From contig WGSL01000014.1 in assembly GCA_014871665.1 (NCBI GenBank), positions 1 to 35,589 on the forward strand: a DNA stretch of 35,589 bases, written 5' to 3'. The position numbers were made by a program, and so were the translations under genes. Source of the stretch: Collinsella sp. (GTDB lineage Bacteria; Actinomycetota; Coriobacteriia; Coriobacteriales; Coriobacteriaceae). Positions 24,024 through 31,267 of the stretch are shown in pieces. A model generated the notes under the pieces. It was not told where the DNA came from. It saw only the letters and a program-made list of their open reading frames with translations, and made no database searches. Each line of letters starts with the position of its first letter. Positions within the stretch are counted from its first letter, which is position 1.

Positions 24024-24854
24024 ATGGATCGCAGCAAGGTACCTGCCGTTCTATCCATCGCAGGATCCGATTCCAGCGGTGGCGCCGGCATTCAGGCCGA
24101 CATTAAGACCATCACGGCGCACCGTCTATATGCCGAGACAGCCATCACGGCCATCACCGCACAAAACACGCTCGGTGTCACCGCCGTGCAAAATATCTCC
24201 CCCGATATCGTCGCTGCGCAAATTGACGCCGTCTTTGACGATATTCGCCCCAACGCAGTCAAAATCGGCATGGTTTCCTCTGCTGAGATTATCGAGGTTA
24301 TCGCCGACCGCCTGAGTGCCTGGAACGCACAAAATATCGTCGTCGATCCCGTCATGGTCGCCACTTCGGGCGCTCGCCTCATTGCCGAGGATGCCGCCGA
24401 GGCGCTCACACGTCGCCTGTTCCCGTTGGCGACCGTCATCACGCCCAACATTCCCGAGGCCATGGCGCTGCTCGACTACGAGGTCGATTCCGAGCGCACG
24501 CAGCAAAACGCTGCCATGCTCCTCACCCGCCGCTTTGGCTGCGCGTCCCTCGTTAAGGGCGGGCATTTTGTCAACGAGGCCAACGATGTGCTAGCAGAGC
24601 CCGCGCCGCTCGATGACGAGGGCAACCACCTGGGCGATCCGCTCACCACGTGGTTCCGCCATAAGCGCATCGAGACCGGCAACACGCATGGCACCGGCTG
24701 CACGCTCTCGTCCGCCATCGCCTGTGCGCTGGCGCAGGGCATGGATCTTGCCGACGCCATCAATGCCGGCAAGGCCTACCTAACGGGCGCTCTCGCCGCC
24801 GGCTTTGACATGGGCAAAGGCTCCGGCCCCGTCAACCACATGTGGCAGTACTAA
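24024..24854 (+). CDS. thiD: HMP/HMP-phosphate kinase ThiD
   Basis: 276 residues of the ribokinase-like fold. SIAGSDSSGGAGIQADIKT at residues 11-29 is the ThiD substrate loop, NAVKIGMVSS and VVDPVMVATSG form the core, and NTHGTGCTLSSAIA carries the anion hole and catalytic Asp/Cys region. It phosphorylates HMP and HMP-P to HMP-PP, the step after ThiC. Start ATG at 24024 with AAGGGAG 6 bases upstream. No thiE, thiM or thiazole genes are in the window, so the rest of the pathway must lie elsewhere or be absent. It is followed by a hairpin array. Confidence 0.95.
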   Translation: MDRSKVPAVLSIAGSDSSGGAGIQADIKTITAHRLYAETAITAITAQNTLGVTAVQNISPDIVAAQIDAVFDDIRPNAVKIGMVSSAEIIEVIADRLSAWNAQNIVVDPVMVATSGARLIAEDAAEALTRRLFPLATVITPNIPEAMALLDYEVDSERTQQNAAMLLTRRFGCASLVKGGHFVNEANDVLAEPAPLDDEGNHLGDPLTTWFRHKRIETGNTHGTGCTLSSAIACALAQGMDLADAINAGKAYLTGALAAGFDMGKGSGPVNHMWQY

Positions 24855-24868
24855 GATTCGCAGTCCAA

Positions 24869-24905
24869 AACCACCGCAAAGGGGACAGACACCTTTGCGG
24901 TGGTT
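24869..24905 (+). terminator. Perfect 14-bp hairpin after thiD
   Basis: AACCACCGCAAAGG pairs with CCTTTGCGGTGGTT around a 9-base loop, 14 bases after the thiD stop. No T run follows, so termination is plausible but not certain. Confidence 0.55.
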
Positions 24906-24915
24906 CCCACAGACA

Positions 24916-25131
24916 TCTCGATCCGTAACAGTTAGAGTCCATTTTTCGGCCCACCTGTTACAGATTGAGACATTCAAATTCTGCCGAGAAGATAATCTCG
25001 ATCTGTAACAGTAACTCGGCAAAATCGACCCTAGATGTTACAGATCGAGACAAACGACCGATATCAACCTGAATAATCTCAATCTGTAACATCTAGCCCG
25101 TTTTCGGCCTTACAGCTGTTACAGATCAAGA
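24916..25131. repeat. Array of six alternating 16-mers, 80-bp period
   Basis: The 16-mer TCTCRATCTGTAACAG occurs in direct orientation at 24916, 24996 and 25077 and inverted at 24955, 25035 and 25116, each with at most two changes. Each direct/inverted pair forms a hairpin with a loop of about 23 bases containing a related T-rich core (ATTTTTCGG, its reverse in the second unit, GTTTTCGG). Units are separated by 25-26 bases, giving an 80-81-bp period. It fills the gap between convergent thiD and the SGNH gene (24855-25187), with no coding sequence. Confidence 0.85.
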
Positions 25132-25187
25132 CAAACCAACGAAACAAGCCGCCGCAAGGGGAACTTTTGTACTGGTTTGGGGCTGCA

Positions 25188-25847
25188 CTACTCACCGAGC
25201 ATCTCTTGGAGCTTGGCTGCCACGGCATGCCCCAAGCTCTCGTGGCTTTCGGGCATCATGTGCAGATAATCGATATCGCCCGGCTCGGCAAAGTCGGCGG
25301 CATTCAAAAAGTCGCAGCCAAACTGCTCAGCCACATGCGCGTAGTACTCACCAAAATGTTCCGAGGCTTCTACGGAATGCTCGTCAAAATCGGTCATATA
25401 TACGTCGGCGATCTGCGGCTTGATCTTGATAGGAGCCATCAGCAGAATGCGCGGACAAGGCGCAGCGTCGGTCCACAGAAACGCGCGGACGGCGCGAATC
25501 AGTGCCATGGCGCCACGGGCGATATCGGAGGCTGTCACGCCAAAGACCGTCTTGCAGTCGTTGGTGCCCAGCATAATCACGATCGCGTCCAGCGGCTTAT
25601 GGGCTTCGAGCAGCATCGGCAGCGCGCGAATGCCGTTGAGGTTGGTGTCCAGATGGCACATATCGTCGCGCACCGTCGTGCGACCATTTAGGCCTTCCTC
25701 AATCACATGCCAACCCTCACCCAGGTCACGCTGCACCACACCGCACCAGCGCACATCCTGCGCATAGCGCACTGCGGTGCCGTCGCGCATACCCGCCGGA
25801 TCATAGCCATAGGTGTTGCTGTCACCAAAGCACAGAACGTTTTTCAT
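25188..25847 (-). CDS. SGNH/GDSL-type hydrolase
   Basis: 219 residues. Block I is FGDSNTYGYDP with Ser10 as nucleophile; block II glycine is in EGLNGRTTV; block III is MLGTNDCKTVF; and the C-terminal DYLHMMPESHESLG provides the catalytic Asp/His pair. No signal peptide, so cytosolic. Relatives include acetyl-xylan esterases and arylesterase-like lipases, so an ester hydrolase acting on acetylated sugar or a small ester is likely; substrate unknown. ATG at 25847 with GGGGAA 7 bases upstream. It follows the PARG-like gene beyond a terminator. Confidence 0.88.
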   Translation of the reverse strand: MKNVLCFGDSNTYGYDPAGMRDGTAVRYAQDVRWCGVVQRDLGEGWHVIEEGLNGRTTVRDDMCHLDTNLNGIRALPMLLEAHKPLDAIVIMLGTNDCKTVFGVTASDIARGAMALIRAVRAFLWTDAAPCPRILLMAPIKIKPQIADVYMTDFDEHSVEASEHFGEYYAHVAEQFGCDFLNAADFAEPGDIDYLHMMPESHESLGHAVAAKLQEMLGE

Positions 25848-25865
25848 CTTGAGTTCCCCATTCCG

Positions 25866-25901
25866 TAAAAAGCCGACGGGAGCAATCCCTCCCGTCGGCT
25901 T
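25866..25901 (-). terminator. Terminator after the PARG-like gene
   Basis: On the minus strand AAGCCGACGGGAG pairs perfectly with CTCCCGTCGGCTT and is followed by TTTACGG. It lies 24 bases after the stop codon and 18 before the SGNH start. Confidence 0.85.
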
Positions 25902-25925
25902 GGCATATCACATCGCGCGCACCGC

Positions 25926-27041
25926 TTACAGGTACTTGCGCCAGTCGTCCTCGTCCTCATCGTCCTCGGCTGCTGCCTGGGCCTGCTCGGCGGCACGAGC
26001 GGCTGCGGCGCGGGCGGCAACCTGGGCATAGGACTCCTCGTTGCGCTCGGGGAAGTTTGCCAGCACGTGCTCGAACTTGGCAAAATCCTCGTCCCAGCGC
26101 GTAGAGGGCACGGCAAAGAAGACCTGCTTGACCTTGAAGTCGCCCGATGCGAGCTCCTTGCGGAAGAGCTCGGCCACGGCCTCGGCGTCAAAGCCGTTGT
26201 TCTCGCAGCCCCAAGCACCCAGTACGAGCTTCTCGCGGCCCAGCTCATCGCAGATAGCAAGCACAAAGCGAATGCGGTCGCGCAGGGCGTCAAGCAAGGC
26301 ATCGTCGCTCACGCGGTACTCCTGGCGAGCACGCTTGGCGTTGGGCGCGGCGGCCACGATCACGTCGGCGTATGCATGCACGTGGTTGCGGTCGAAGCGC
26401 ACCGCAGGCACCACCAGCGCACGGTTTCGGTAAAGCTCGCAGTTGATGTTGCGGCGACGGTTCTCGCCGTACCATTTGCGCTGCTTATCGAGAACGTTGT
26501 ACAGATACGAATCGGCGCACAGCGTGGCCTCCTGGCCCAGATAACCCTGAATATAGCCACCGCCCGGATTGGTGAACGAGGCAAAGGCGAGCACGGCCAT
26601 GTCGCAGAACTGCGCATAGCCACGACCGTTGTCCAAGATGGCCTGCGTGGCGGAGGCATCGAGCACGGTGACCTCAGGCAGGGACGCAGCAGGCTCCTCA
26701 GCAGGCGCGGACTCAGCTTCGGCGATTTCCTCGGCAGGCTCCTCGACGGGCTCAGGAGCTGCCTCGACCTCGGCAGCCTCCGCGCCCTCGACGTCCTCGG
26801 CAACCTGTTCTTCGGTGGCCACAGCACTCTGAACCTTGGCCTTCATCGCCGCGACAAAGCCGGCAGGCATACCGTCAAACTCGCGAACACCGGCAAGCGA
26901 ACGCTCGATATCCTTGGCGCACGCTTCGGACACAGTTGCCACGTGACGCTCGGCGGCCTTGGCACGGGCCTCGCGCTTGGGATTGGGCTGACCCGCTCGG
27001 TTGGACCTGCGGTTACGGTTCCTGTTGTCGACGTCTGCCAT
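25926..27041 (-). CDS. TIGR02452/PARG-like macrodomain protein, signature Glu changed
   Basis: 371 residues. Residues 1-70 are basic and helical, 75-120 an acidic Ala/Glu/Pro-rich linker, about 125-340 the macrodomain, and the tail is Ala-rich then acidic (EDDEDEDDWRKYL). The domain has FASFTNPGGGYIQGYLGQEA: the poly(ADP-ribose) glycohydrolase signature GGG-X6-8-QEE, but residue 172 is Ala where the second glutamate, important for catalysis in bacterial PARGs, is expected. LGAWGCENNGFD matches the distal macrodomain segment. It may bind ADP-ribose without cleaving it, or use E171. The N-terminal extension and linker are unusual for the family. ATG at 27041 after GGAAAGGTGG. It has its own terminator; the BI-1 gene is upstream. 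Confidence 0.82.
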   Translation of the reverse strand: MADVDNRNRNRRSNRAGQPNPKREARAKAAERHVATVSEACAKDIERSLAGVREFDGMPAGFVAAMKAKVQSAVATEEQVAEDVEGAEAAEVEAAPEPVEEPAEEIAEAESAPAEEPAASLPEVTVLDASATQAILDNGRGYAQFCDMAVLAFASFTNPGGGYIQGYLGQEATLCADSYLYNVLDKQRKWYGENRRRNINCELYRNRALVVPAVRFDRNHVHAYADVIVAAAPNAKRARQEYRVSDDALLDALRDRIRFVLAICDELGREKLVLGAWGCENNGFDAEAVAELFRKELASGDFKVKQVFFAVPSTRWDEDFAKFEHVLANFPERNEESYAQVAARAAAARAAEQAQAAAEDDEDEDDWRKYL

Positions 27042-27107
27042 ACGTGGCCACCTTTCCTGTCGCTGCCGCTATCGGCTTTTTCTCATCCATGATACCCCGC
27101 CGCGCAC

Positions 27108-27136
27108 AAAAAAGACGGCCCCGAAGGACCGCCTTT
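27108..27136 (-). terminator. BI-1 gene terminator with UUCG loop
   Basis: On the minus strand AAGGCGGTCC, TTCG, GGGCCGTCTT form a 10-bp stem (two G-U pairs) closed by a stable UUCG tetraloop and followed by T4. Confidence 0.8.
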
Positions 27137-27182
27137 CGCATCGTTTTACCGTGTCCGGCAGGAAGCGTCGCAATGCCGCGCT

Positions 27183-27878
27183 TTAATCGCGACGGCCGAG
27201 GATGTTCAAAATGCGCAAAAACACGTTGATAATATCCACGAACAGGTTAGAGGCCATAAGCACGGCATTGGGCAGTGTGGGCGGCACCGTCGTGGCAACA
27301 TAGGTGTCATAGCCAATAAACCCGGCGAACACCACGATCACGATCAGGTCGGTGATGGTCTGCGAGACGCCCATGAACATCAGCACGATCTCAACCAGAA
27401 TAGTTGCGAGCAGAATGCCAAAACCGATGCCATATACGCGCTGGAAAAACTTGGGGAACGTCACGCCCAAGGCGCCAAAGACAAAGGTGATGGCGGCCGT
27501 GGCGATAAAGGCAGTGTTGATGGTGGGCAGGTCGTAGTTGGCAAGGCCAAACGACGCGGTCAGGCCAAAGGTACTCGCAAAGATTACGTAGCCCACAAGG
27601 GACAGGCCCACGGACTGCTTGCTGGCGGCGGCCGACATCATGACCATGCCGACGATGGTCAAAATAAACGAGCCAAAGACCAGCGGCAGGGCGGCGCCGC
27701 TCATCATCATGCGCGCAAACGACATGGTGCTCGTAAAGTAAGCACCGACGCCCATGGCGCAAAAGCCCAAAAAGATCAGGGCAGACATGACAAGGTTGTA
27801 CGCGCGCGGCGACATCTCCTTGGCGCGGCTTGCGCCGCTCTCGACGGGGCCGTTCTGATAGCCCTGGATATCGTTCAT
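27183..27878 (-). CDS. Bax inhibitor-1/YccA family membrane protein
   Basis: 231 residues with seven hydrophobic helices after a hydrophilic N-terminus of about 25 residues. The C-terminal signature GFIGYDTYVA and DIINVFLRILNILGRRD identify the BI-1 family (UPF0005). It sits in the cytoplasmic membrane; bacterial BI-1 proteins form pH-sensitive calcium leak channels, and the two aspartates (in GYDTY and FVDIIN) correspond to the proposed pH sensor. Specific role here unknown. ATG at 27878 with GAAAGGA 7 bases upstream. The next minus-strand gene upstream (27963-28301) is 84 bases away and could be cotranscribed. Confidence 0.92.
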   Translation of the reverse strand: MNDIQGYQNGPVESGASRAKEMSPRAYNLVMSALIFLGFCAMGVGAYFTSTMSFARMMMSGAALPLVFGSFILTIVGMVMMSAAASKQSVGLSLVGYVIFASTFGLTASFGLANYDLPTINTAFIATAAITFVFGALGVTFPKFFQRVYGIGFGILLATILVEIVLMFMGVSQTITDLIVIVVFAGFIGYDTYVATTVPPTLPNAVLMASNLFVDIINVFLRILNILGRRD

Positions 27879-27962
27879 AGGTTCGTCCTTTCAAAAAGTG
27901 CCGTGAAAGACGGCGCAGCAGGTGACAAGATTCCTGTCATTGTACCCGAATGCCGTACGTCC

Positions 27963-28301
27963 TTACCCACGGCGCTCGCCCTCGAGCGTACGGTCGAATG
28001 CCCACACCCACCAACGCATCAGATGGGCCTGCGAACCATCTGGTCGTTCGCGCGTCTGGTCCTCCAGATACAACTCGGTCGCGTGCCCGCCAAAACGCAC
28101 CTTATAGGTTGCCGTACGGATGCCGTGAACCGTCAGGCCAAACCCAGTGGTCGAGACAATCTCGTCAATCGTAAAGCAACGACCGTCGACCCAGCAGACG
28201 GTGACCGGCACGACCTGTCCGCCCGCGAGGATGCGAGCCACGACGTCCACATACTGCTTGTGCACGCGCCGAGTTTTGCCATCTGTCTGTCGATATTCCA
28301 T
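27963..28301 (-). CDS. Small protein of unknown function (112 residues)
   Basis: No membrane segment or signal peptide. The middle reads VPVTVCWVDGRCFTIDEIVSTTGFG and later TYKVRFGGHATELYLED, RWWVWAFDRTL. The pattern of a W-x-G-R strand followed by a short helix and two more strands resembles small actinobacterial proteins such as DUF6504, but this is only a resemblance. The start is uncertain: AGGAGG lies just one base before the ATG at 28301, too close for normal initiation; the frame is open to 28388, but upstream ATGs lack a ribosome site. Lies upstream of the BI-1 gene; divergent from the phosphate transporter. Confidence 0.65.
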   Translation of the reverse strand: MEYRQTDGKTRRVHKQYVDVVARILAGGQVVPVTVCWVDGRCFTIDEIVSTTGFGLTVHGIRTATYKVRFGGHATELYLEDQTRERPDGSQAHLMRWWVWAFDRTLEGERRG

Positions 28302-28551
28302 GCCTCCTATTATCGAACGCATGTTTGCATGTTGTAAAGCGAACAGACTGTGGTTTTGGAGTGTCGTAGTAATCGCACGTGTCCGCATGGCGTGTTAGCA
28401 AAAAGAACACCCGCGGTCAACAGGGCTAATATTCAATTTTAGTGCCAAAAAGTTCACTTCTCCCATCAGAACTCGGTAAAGAAACCCACAGGAGGTGATA
28501 CGATTTATCATGTTTTTGTAACGTGTCTGCAAACTTCGAGAAAGCCCATAT

Positions 28552-29601
28552 ATGGACGTAACGTTCTCAACCTTCCTCGGCCAAATTGTGTCGAACCCAG
28601 TCCTTGCCGTCACCGTGATCCTCGCGTTGGGCGCCATCTTCGTCAATGGATGGACCGACGCGCCCAACGCCATCGCGACCTGCGTCACTACGCGTTGCAT
28701 GCCCGCCCGCGCCGCCATTCTCATGAGCGCCGCATTCAACTTCCTCGGTGTGCTCATCATGACGCACTTTAACGCGAGCGTCGCCAATACCATCTCGCAT
28801 ATCGTCGACTTTGGCGGAAACAGCACCATGGCGCTCGCGTGCCTCTGCGCGGCGCTGTTCTCCATCGTCGTCTACGGCGCCACAGCGTCGCGTTTTGGTA
28901 TCCCCACCTCGCAAAGCCACAGCCTTATCGCCGGCCTGACCGGTGCCGCTATCGCCCTCGGCGGCGCGAGCAGCGTCAACGTCCACGAGTGGATGAAGGT
29001 CATCTACGGCCTGGCGCTCTCCATCGGCCTGGGCTTTGTCATGGGCTGGGTCCTGTGCAAGCTCGTCTCGATTCTTTTCGCCGCCGCCAACAGGCGACGT
29101 GCCAATGTCTTCTTTAAATACGCTCAGATCGCGAGCGCTGCGGCCATGAGCTTTATGCACGGCGCGCAGGATGGACAGAAGTTCATCGGCGTGCTCTTTT
29201 TAGGTGTCGCCTTCGCCAACGGCCAGACGAGCGTCGGCGATGCCGGCATCCCCATCTGGATCATGCTGCTGTGCTCGGCCACCATGGGTGTCGGCACCAG
29301 CGTGGGCGGCGAGCGCATCATCAAGTCCGTCGGCCAGAGCATGGTCAAGCTGGAGAAGTATCAGGGCTTCTCCGCCGACCTCGCAGGCGCCGCAAACCTG
29401 CTGCTTGCCACCCTTACCGGTATCCCTGTGTCCTCCACCCACATCAAGACCTGCGCCATCATGGGCGTCGGCGCCGTCAAGCGCCTTTCGGCCATCAACT
29501 TCGGCGTGGTCAAGGACATGATGTTCACCTGGTTCTTCACCTTCCCTGCCTGCGGACTCATCAGCTTTGTCATGGCCAAGCTGTTCATGATGTTCATCTA
29601 G
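28552..29601 (+). CDS. pit: Inorganic phosphate transporter, PiT family
   Basis: 349 residues with about ten membrane helices in two inverted halves. Half one has FVNGWTDAPNAIATCVTTR (the GANDVANA-type motif) and GIPTSQSHSL; half two has MHGAQDGQKFIGV and GIPVSSTHIKT. These are the substrate and cation sites of PiT symporters, giving low-affinity metal-phosphate uptake. The ATG at 28552 has GAGAAAG 8-9 bases upstream. A DUF47 protein follows 67 bases later, the usual partner. The gap 28302-28551 also holds a perfect Shine-Dalgarno AGGAGGTGAT (28490-28499) that does not fit this start. Confidence 0.94.
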   Translation: MDVTFSTFLGQIVSNPVLAVTVILALGAIFVNGWTDAPNAIATCVTTRCMPARAAILMSAAFNFLGVLIMTHFNASVANTISHIVDFGGNSTMALACLCAALFSIVVYGATASRFGIPTSQSHSLIAGLTGAAIALGGASSVNVHEWMKVIYGLALSIGLGFVMGWVLCKLVSILFAAANRRRANVFFKYAQIASAAAMSFMHGAQDGQKFIGVLFLGVAFANGQTSVGDAGIPIWIMLLCSATMGVGTSVGGERIIKSVGQSMVKLEKYQGFSADLAGAANLLLATLTGIPVSSTHIKTCAIMGVGAVKRLSAINFGVVKDMMFTWFFTFPACGLISFVMAKLFMMFI

Positions 29602-29668
29602 TCAAACCGAGCGTCCATCTGGACCGCAATACTTCGCCCACCCGTCTTCGCCTCGAAAGGACCCACCC

Positions 29669-30292
29669 ATGGCAAAGAAACCCGATTCGTTCTACTTTGA
29701 CAACTACGTCGCTTGCGCCGATCTTGCCGTACAGGCTGCCGAGCTGCTCACCAAGATTTTTGAGAACTTCGATCCCGCGAAGATTCACGATATGCTCGAC
29801 AAGATGCACGCGATTGAGCACGCGGCCGACAAGAAGCACCATGAGCTTGAAGACGCCCTGCTCACGGCCTTTATCACCCCGCTTGAGCGCGAGGACCTGG
29901 ACCTGATGAGCTGCTCGCTCGACACCGTGCTCGACCGTATCGAGGGCGTCGTGCAGCGCGTCTACTTCACCAACATCCAGAGCATCCATCCCGATGCCAT
30001 CGTGATCGCCCACAAGGTGACCGACGCCTGTCGCGCCATGAAGGACCTGATGGTCGAGCTGCCCAACTACCGCAAGTCCAAGACCCTGCGCGAACTCGTC
30101 ATCCAGATCAACACGATCGAGTCCGAGGCCGACGAGCTCTACATCAACGCTATGCGCAACCTGCACGTCAACGGCAAGGATCCGCTCGAGGTCATCGCCT
30201 GGCGTGACGTCTACGCCTTCCTGGAGTACTGTGCTGACTGCTGTGAGAATGTGGCTGATGTCGTGGATTCGATTGTCATGAAGAACAGTTAA
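29669..30292 (+). CDS. DUF47 PhoU-like phosphate transport regulator
   Basis: 207 residues, nearly all helical, with two PhoU-like three-helix repeats. The N-terminal SFYFDNYVACADLAVQAAELL, the KMHAIEHAADKKHHELEDALLTAFITPLEREDL segment and the C-terminal IESEADELYINAMRNL (ExxAD-type metal-binding motif) are family features. DUF47 proteins are encoded next to Pit transporters and are thought to control them or handle metals at the membrane. ATG at 29669 with GAAAGGA 7 bases upstream. Probably in an operon with the transporter. A long hairpin follows 6 bases after the stop. Confidence 0.9.
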   Translation: MAKKPDSFYFDNYVACADLAVQAAELLTKIFENFDPAKIHDMLDKMHAIEHAADKKHHELEDALLTAFITPLEREDLDLMSCSLDTVLDRIEGVVQRVYFTNIQSIHPDAIVIAHKVTDACRAMKDLMVELPNYRKSKTLRELVIQINTIESEADELYINAMRNLHVNGKDPLEVIAWRDVYAFLEYCADCCENVADVVDSIVMKNS

Positions 30293-30297
30293 TTGGG

Positions 30298-30405
30298 GGT
30301 ACGTGTCCCGGCGGCGAAGGGCCGGCCACGGTTTGCTTTCTCACTCCGGCTGCTTTGCAGAGTCGTTCGAAAGTAAACCGTGGCCGGCCCTTCGCCTTAC
30401 GTACC
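30298..30405. repeat. Long nested hairpin after the DUF47 gene
   Basis: Left arm 30298-30340 and right arm 30369-30405 are inverted copies: 24 core bases beginning GGCGAAGGGCCGGCCACGG match with one change, and GGTACGT repeats at the outer ends. The head contains CTGC-TTT-GCAG. The 167 bases to the nitroreductase start contain the direct repeat ATTGGGAACTTTGG (30409 and 30473) and are rich in G and T, with no gene. Confidence 0.8.
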
Positions 30406-30572
30406 ACCATTGGGAACTTTGGCTGATACTTTGAAAGCGATGGGGCTTTTGTTGGCGGGACCCTTGGGCCCGATTGGGAACTTTGGGGCCGCCTTAAGCG
30501 TTTGGGTAGATGGTGCTTTGGGTACCCTTTGTTTTGCTTTTGGTTGATTCGTTAAATTTGGAGGGCTTGGTT

Positions 30573-31103
30573 GTGAGTTATTTGGATCTGGCTCGGGGTC
30601 GGTATTCTTGTCGTTTGTTTGAGGCTCGGGCTGTTGAGCAGGCTGTGGTGGATGCCATTGTTGAGGCTGGGCGTATTGCTCCTTCTGCTTGTAATAATCA
30701 TCCCACCCGTGTGATGGTGTTGGATACGCCTGAGCTTCTGGAGAAGGCAGCTGCTTGTCAGCCTCGGTTTGCTCGTGATGGGTCCATCTTTGGCGCTCCG
30801 CTCATCTTCCTCATTTGCAGCGTTACCGATGACGCTTGGGTGCGCCCCTATGACCAGATGAACTCCAGTGCCATCGATACTTCGATTGTCTGCGATCAGA
30901 TGATGATGGAGGCCGAGGAGCAGGGCCTGGGTACGTGCTGGGTGTGCCATTTTAAGCCCGAGGTGGCCTGTGAGCAGTTCTGCCTGCCCGAGGGCATCTA
31001 TCCCTATCACATGCTCGTCTGCGGCTATCCTGCCGACCATATCGCCGACCCCGAGCAGCGCGAGGCCCGCACCATTCCCCTCCCCGACTTCCTCCTCAAG
31101 TAG
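30573..31103 (+). CDS. Nitroreductase family protein
   Basis: 176 residues of the FMN-dependent nitroreductase fold. RGRYSCRLFEARAV and GRIAPSACNNHPTRVMVLD form the N-terminal FMN-binding part (R-S-R-x-F type and APSxxNxQ type motifs); DQMMMEAEEQGLGTCWVCHF is the conserved EAxxxGLGTxWxG region, and MLVCGYPAD follows. Reduces nitro or quinone compounds using NAD(P)H; substrate unknown. Start GTG at 30573 with GGAGGG 7 bases upstream; the frame extends 21 codons further without support. Among the first 70 codons 40 end in T and 3 in C, while the rest is C-rich like neighbouring genes. Confidence 0.88.
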   Translation: MSYLDLARGRYSCRLFEARAVEQAVVDAIVEAGRIAPSACNNHPTRVMVLDTPELLEKAAACQPRFARDGSIFGAPLIFLICSVTDDAWVRPYDQMNSSAIDTSIVCDQMMMEAEEQGLGTCWVCHFKPEVACEQFCLPEGIYPYHMLVCGYPADHIADPEQREARTIPLPDFLLK

Positions 31104-31148
31104 ATTTTTGGGACAGGCCTTAAAATCCACCTTTGACCACGCGCCCTT

Positions 31149-31191
31149 CGCCGAGTCCTGTGCCCTCAAACGCAGGACTCGGCGTTTTGTT
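31149..31191 (+). terminator. Nitroreductase terminator
   Basis: CGCCGAGTCCTG pairs perfectly with CAGGACTCGGCG and is followed by TTTTGTTTT. Confidence 0.9.
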
Positions 31192-31212
31192 TTGCAGACT
31201 GCATGCAGCCAC

Positions 31213-31242
31213 AAAAAAGGACCCGCAAGCTGCGGGCCCTTT
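31213..31242 (-). terminator. divIVA terminator
   Basis: On the minus strand AAAGGGCCCGCA pairs with TGCGGGTCCTTT (one G-U) and is followed by a T run, 25 bases after the divIVA stop. Confidence 0.85.
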
Positions 31243-31267
31243 CTAGGCGCTACATGATAGCTGGATG

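Noticed and set aside
24916..25131. CRISPR array
   Set aside because: The 16-mers alternate in orientation, intervals between them are related in sequence, and no cas genes are near.
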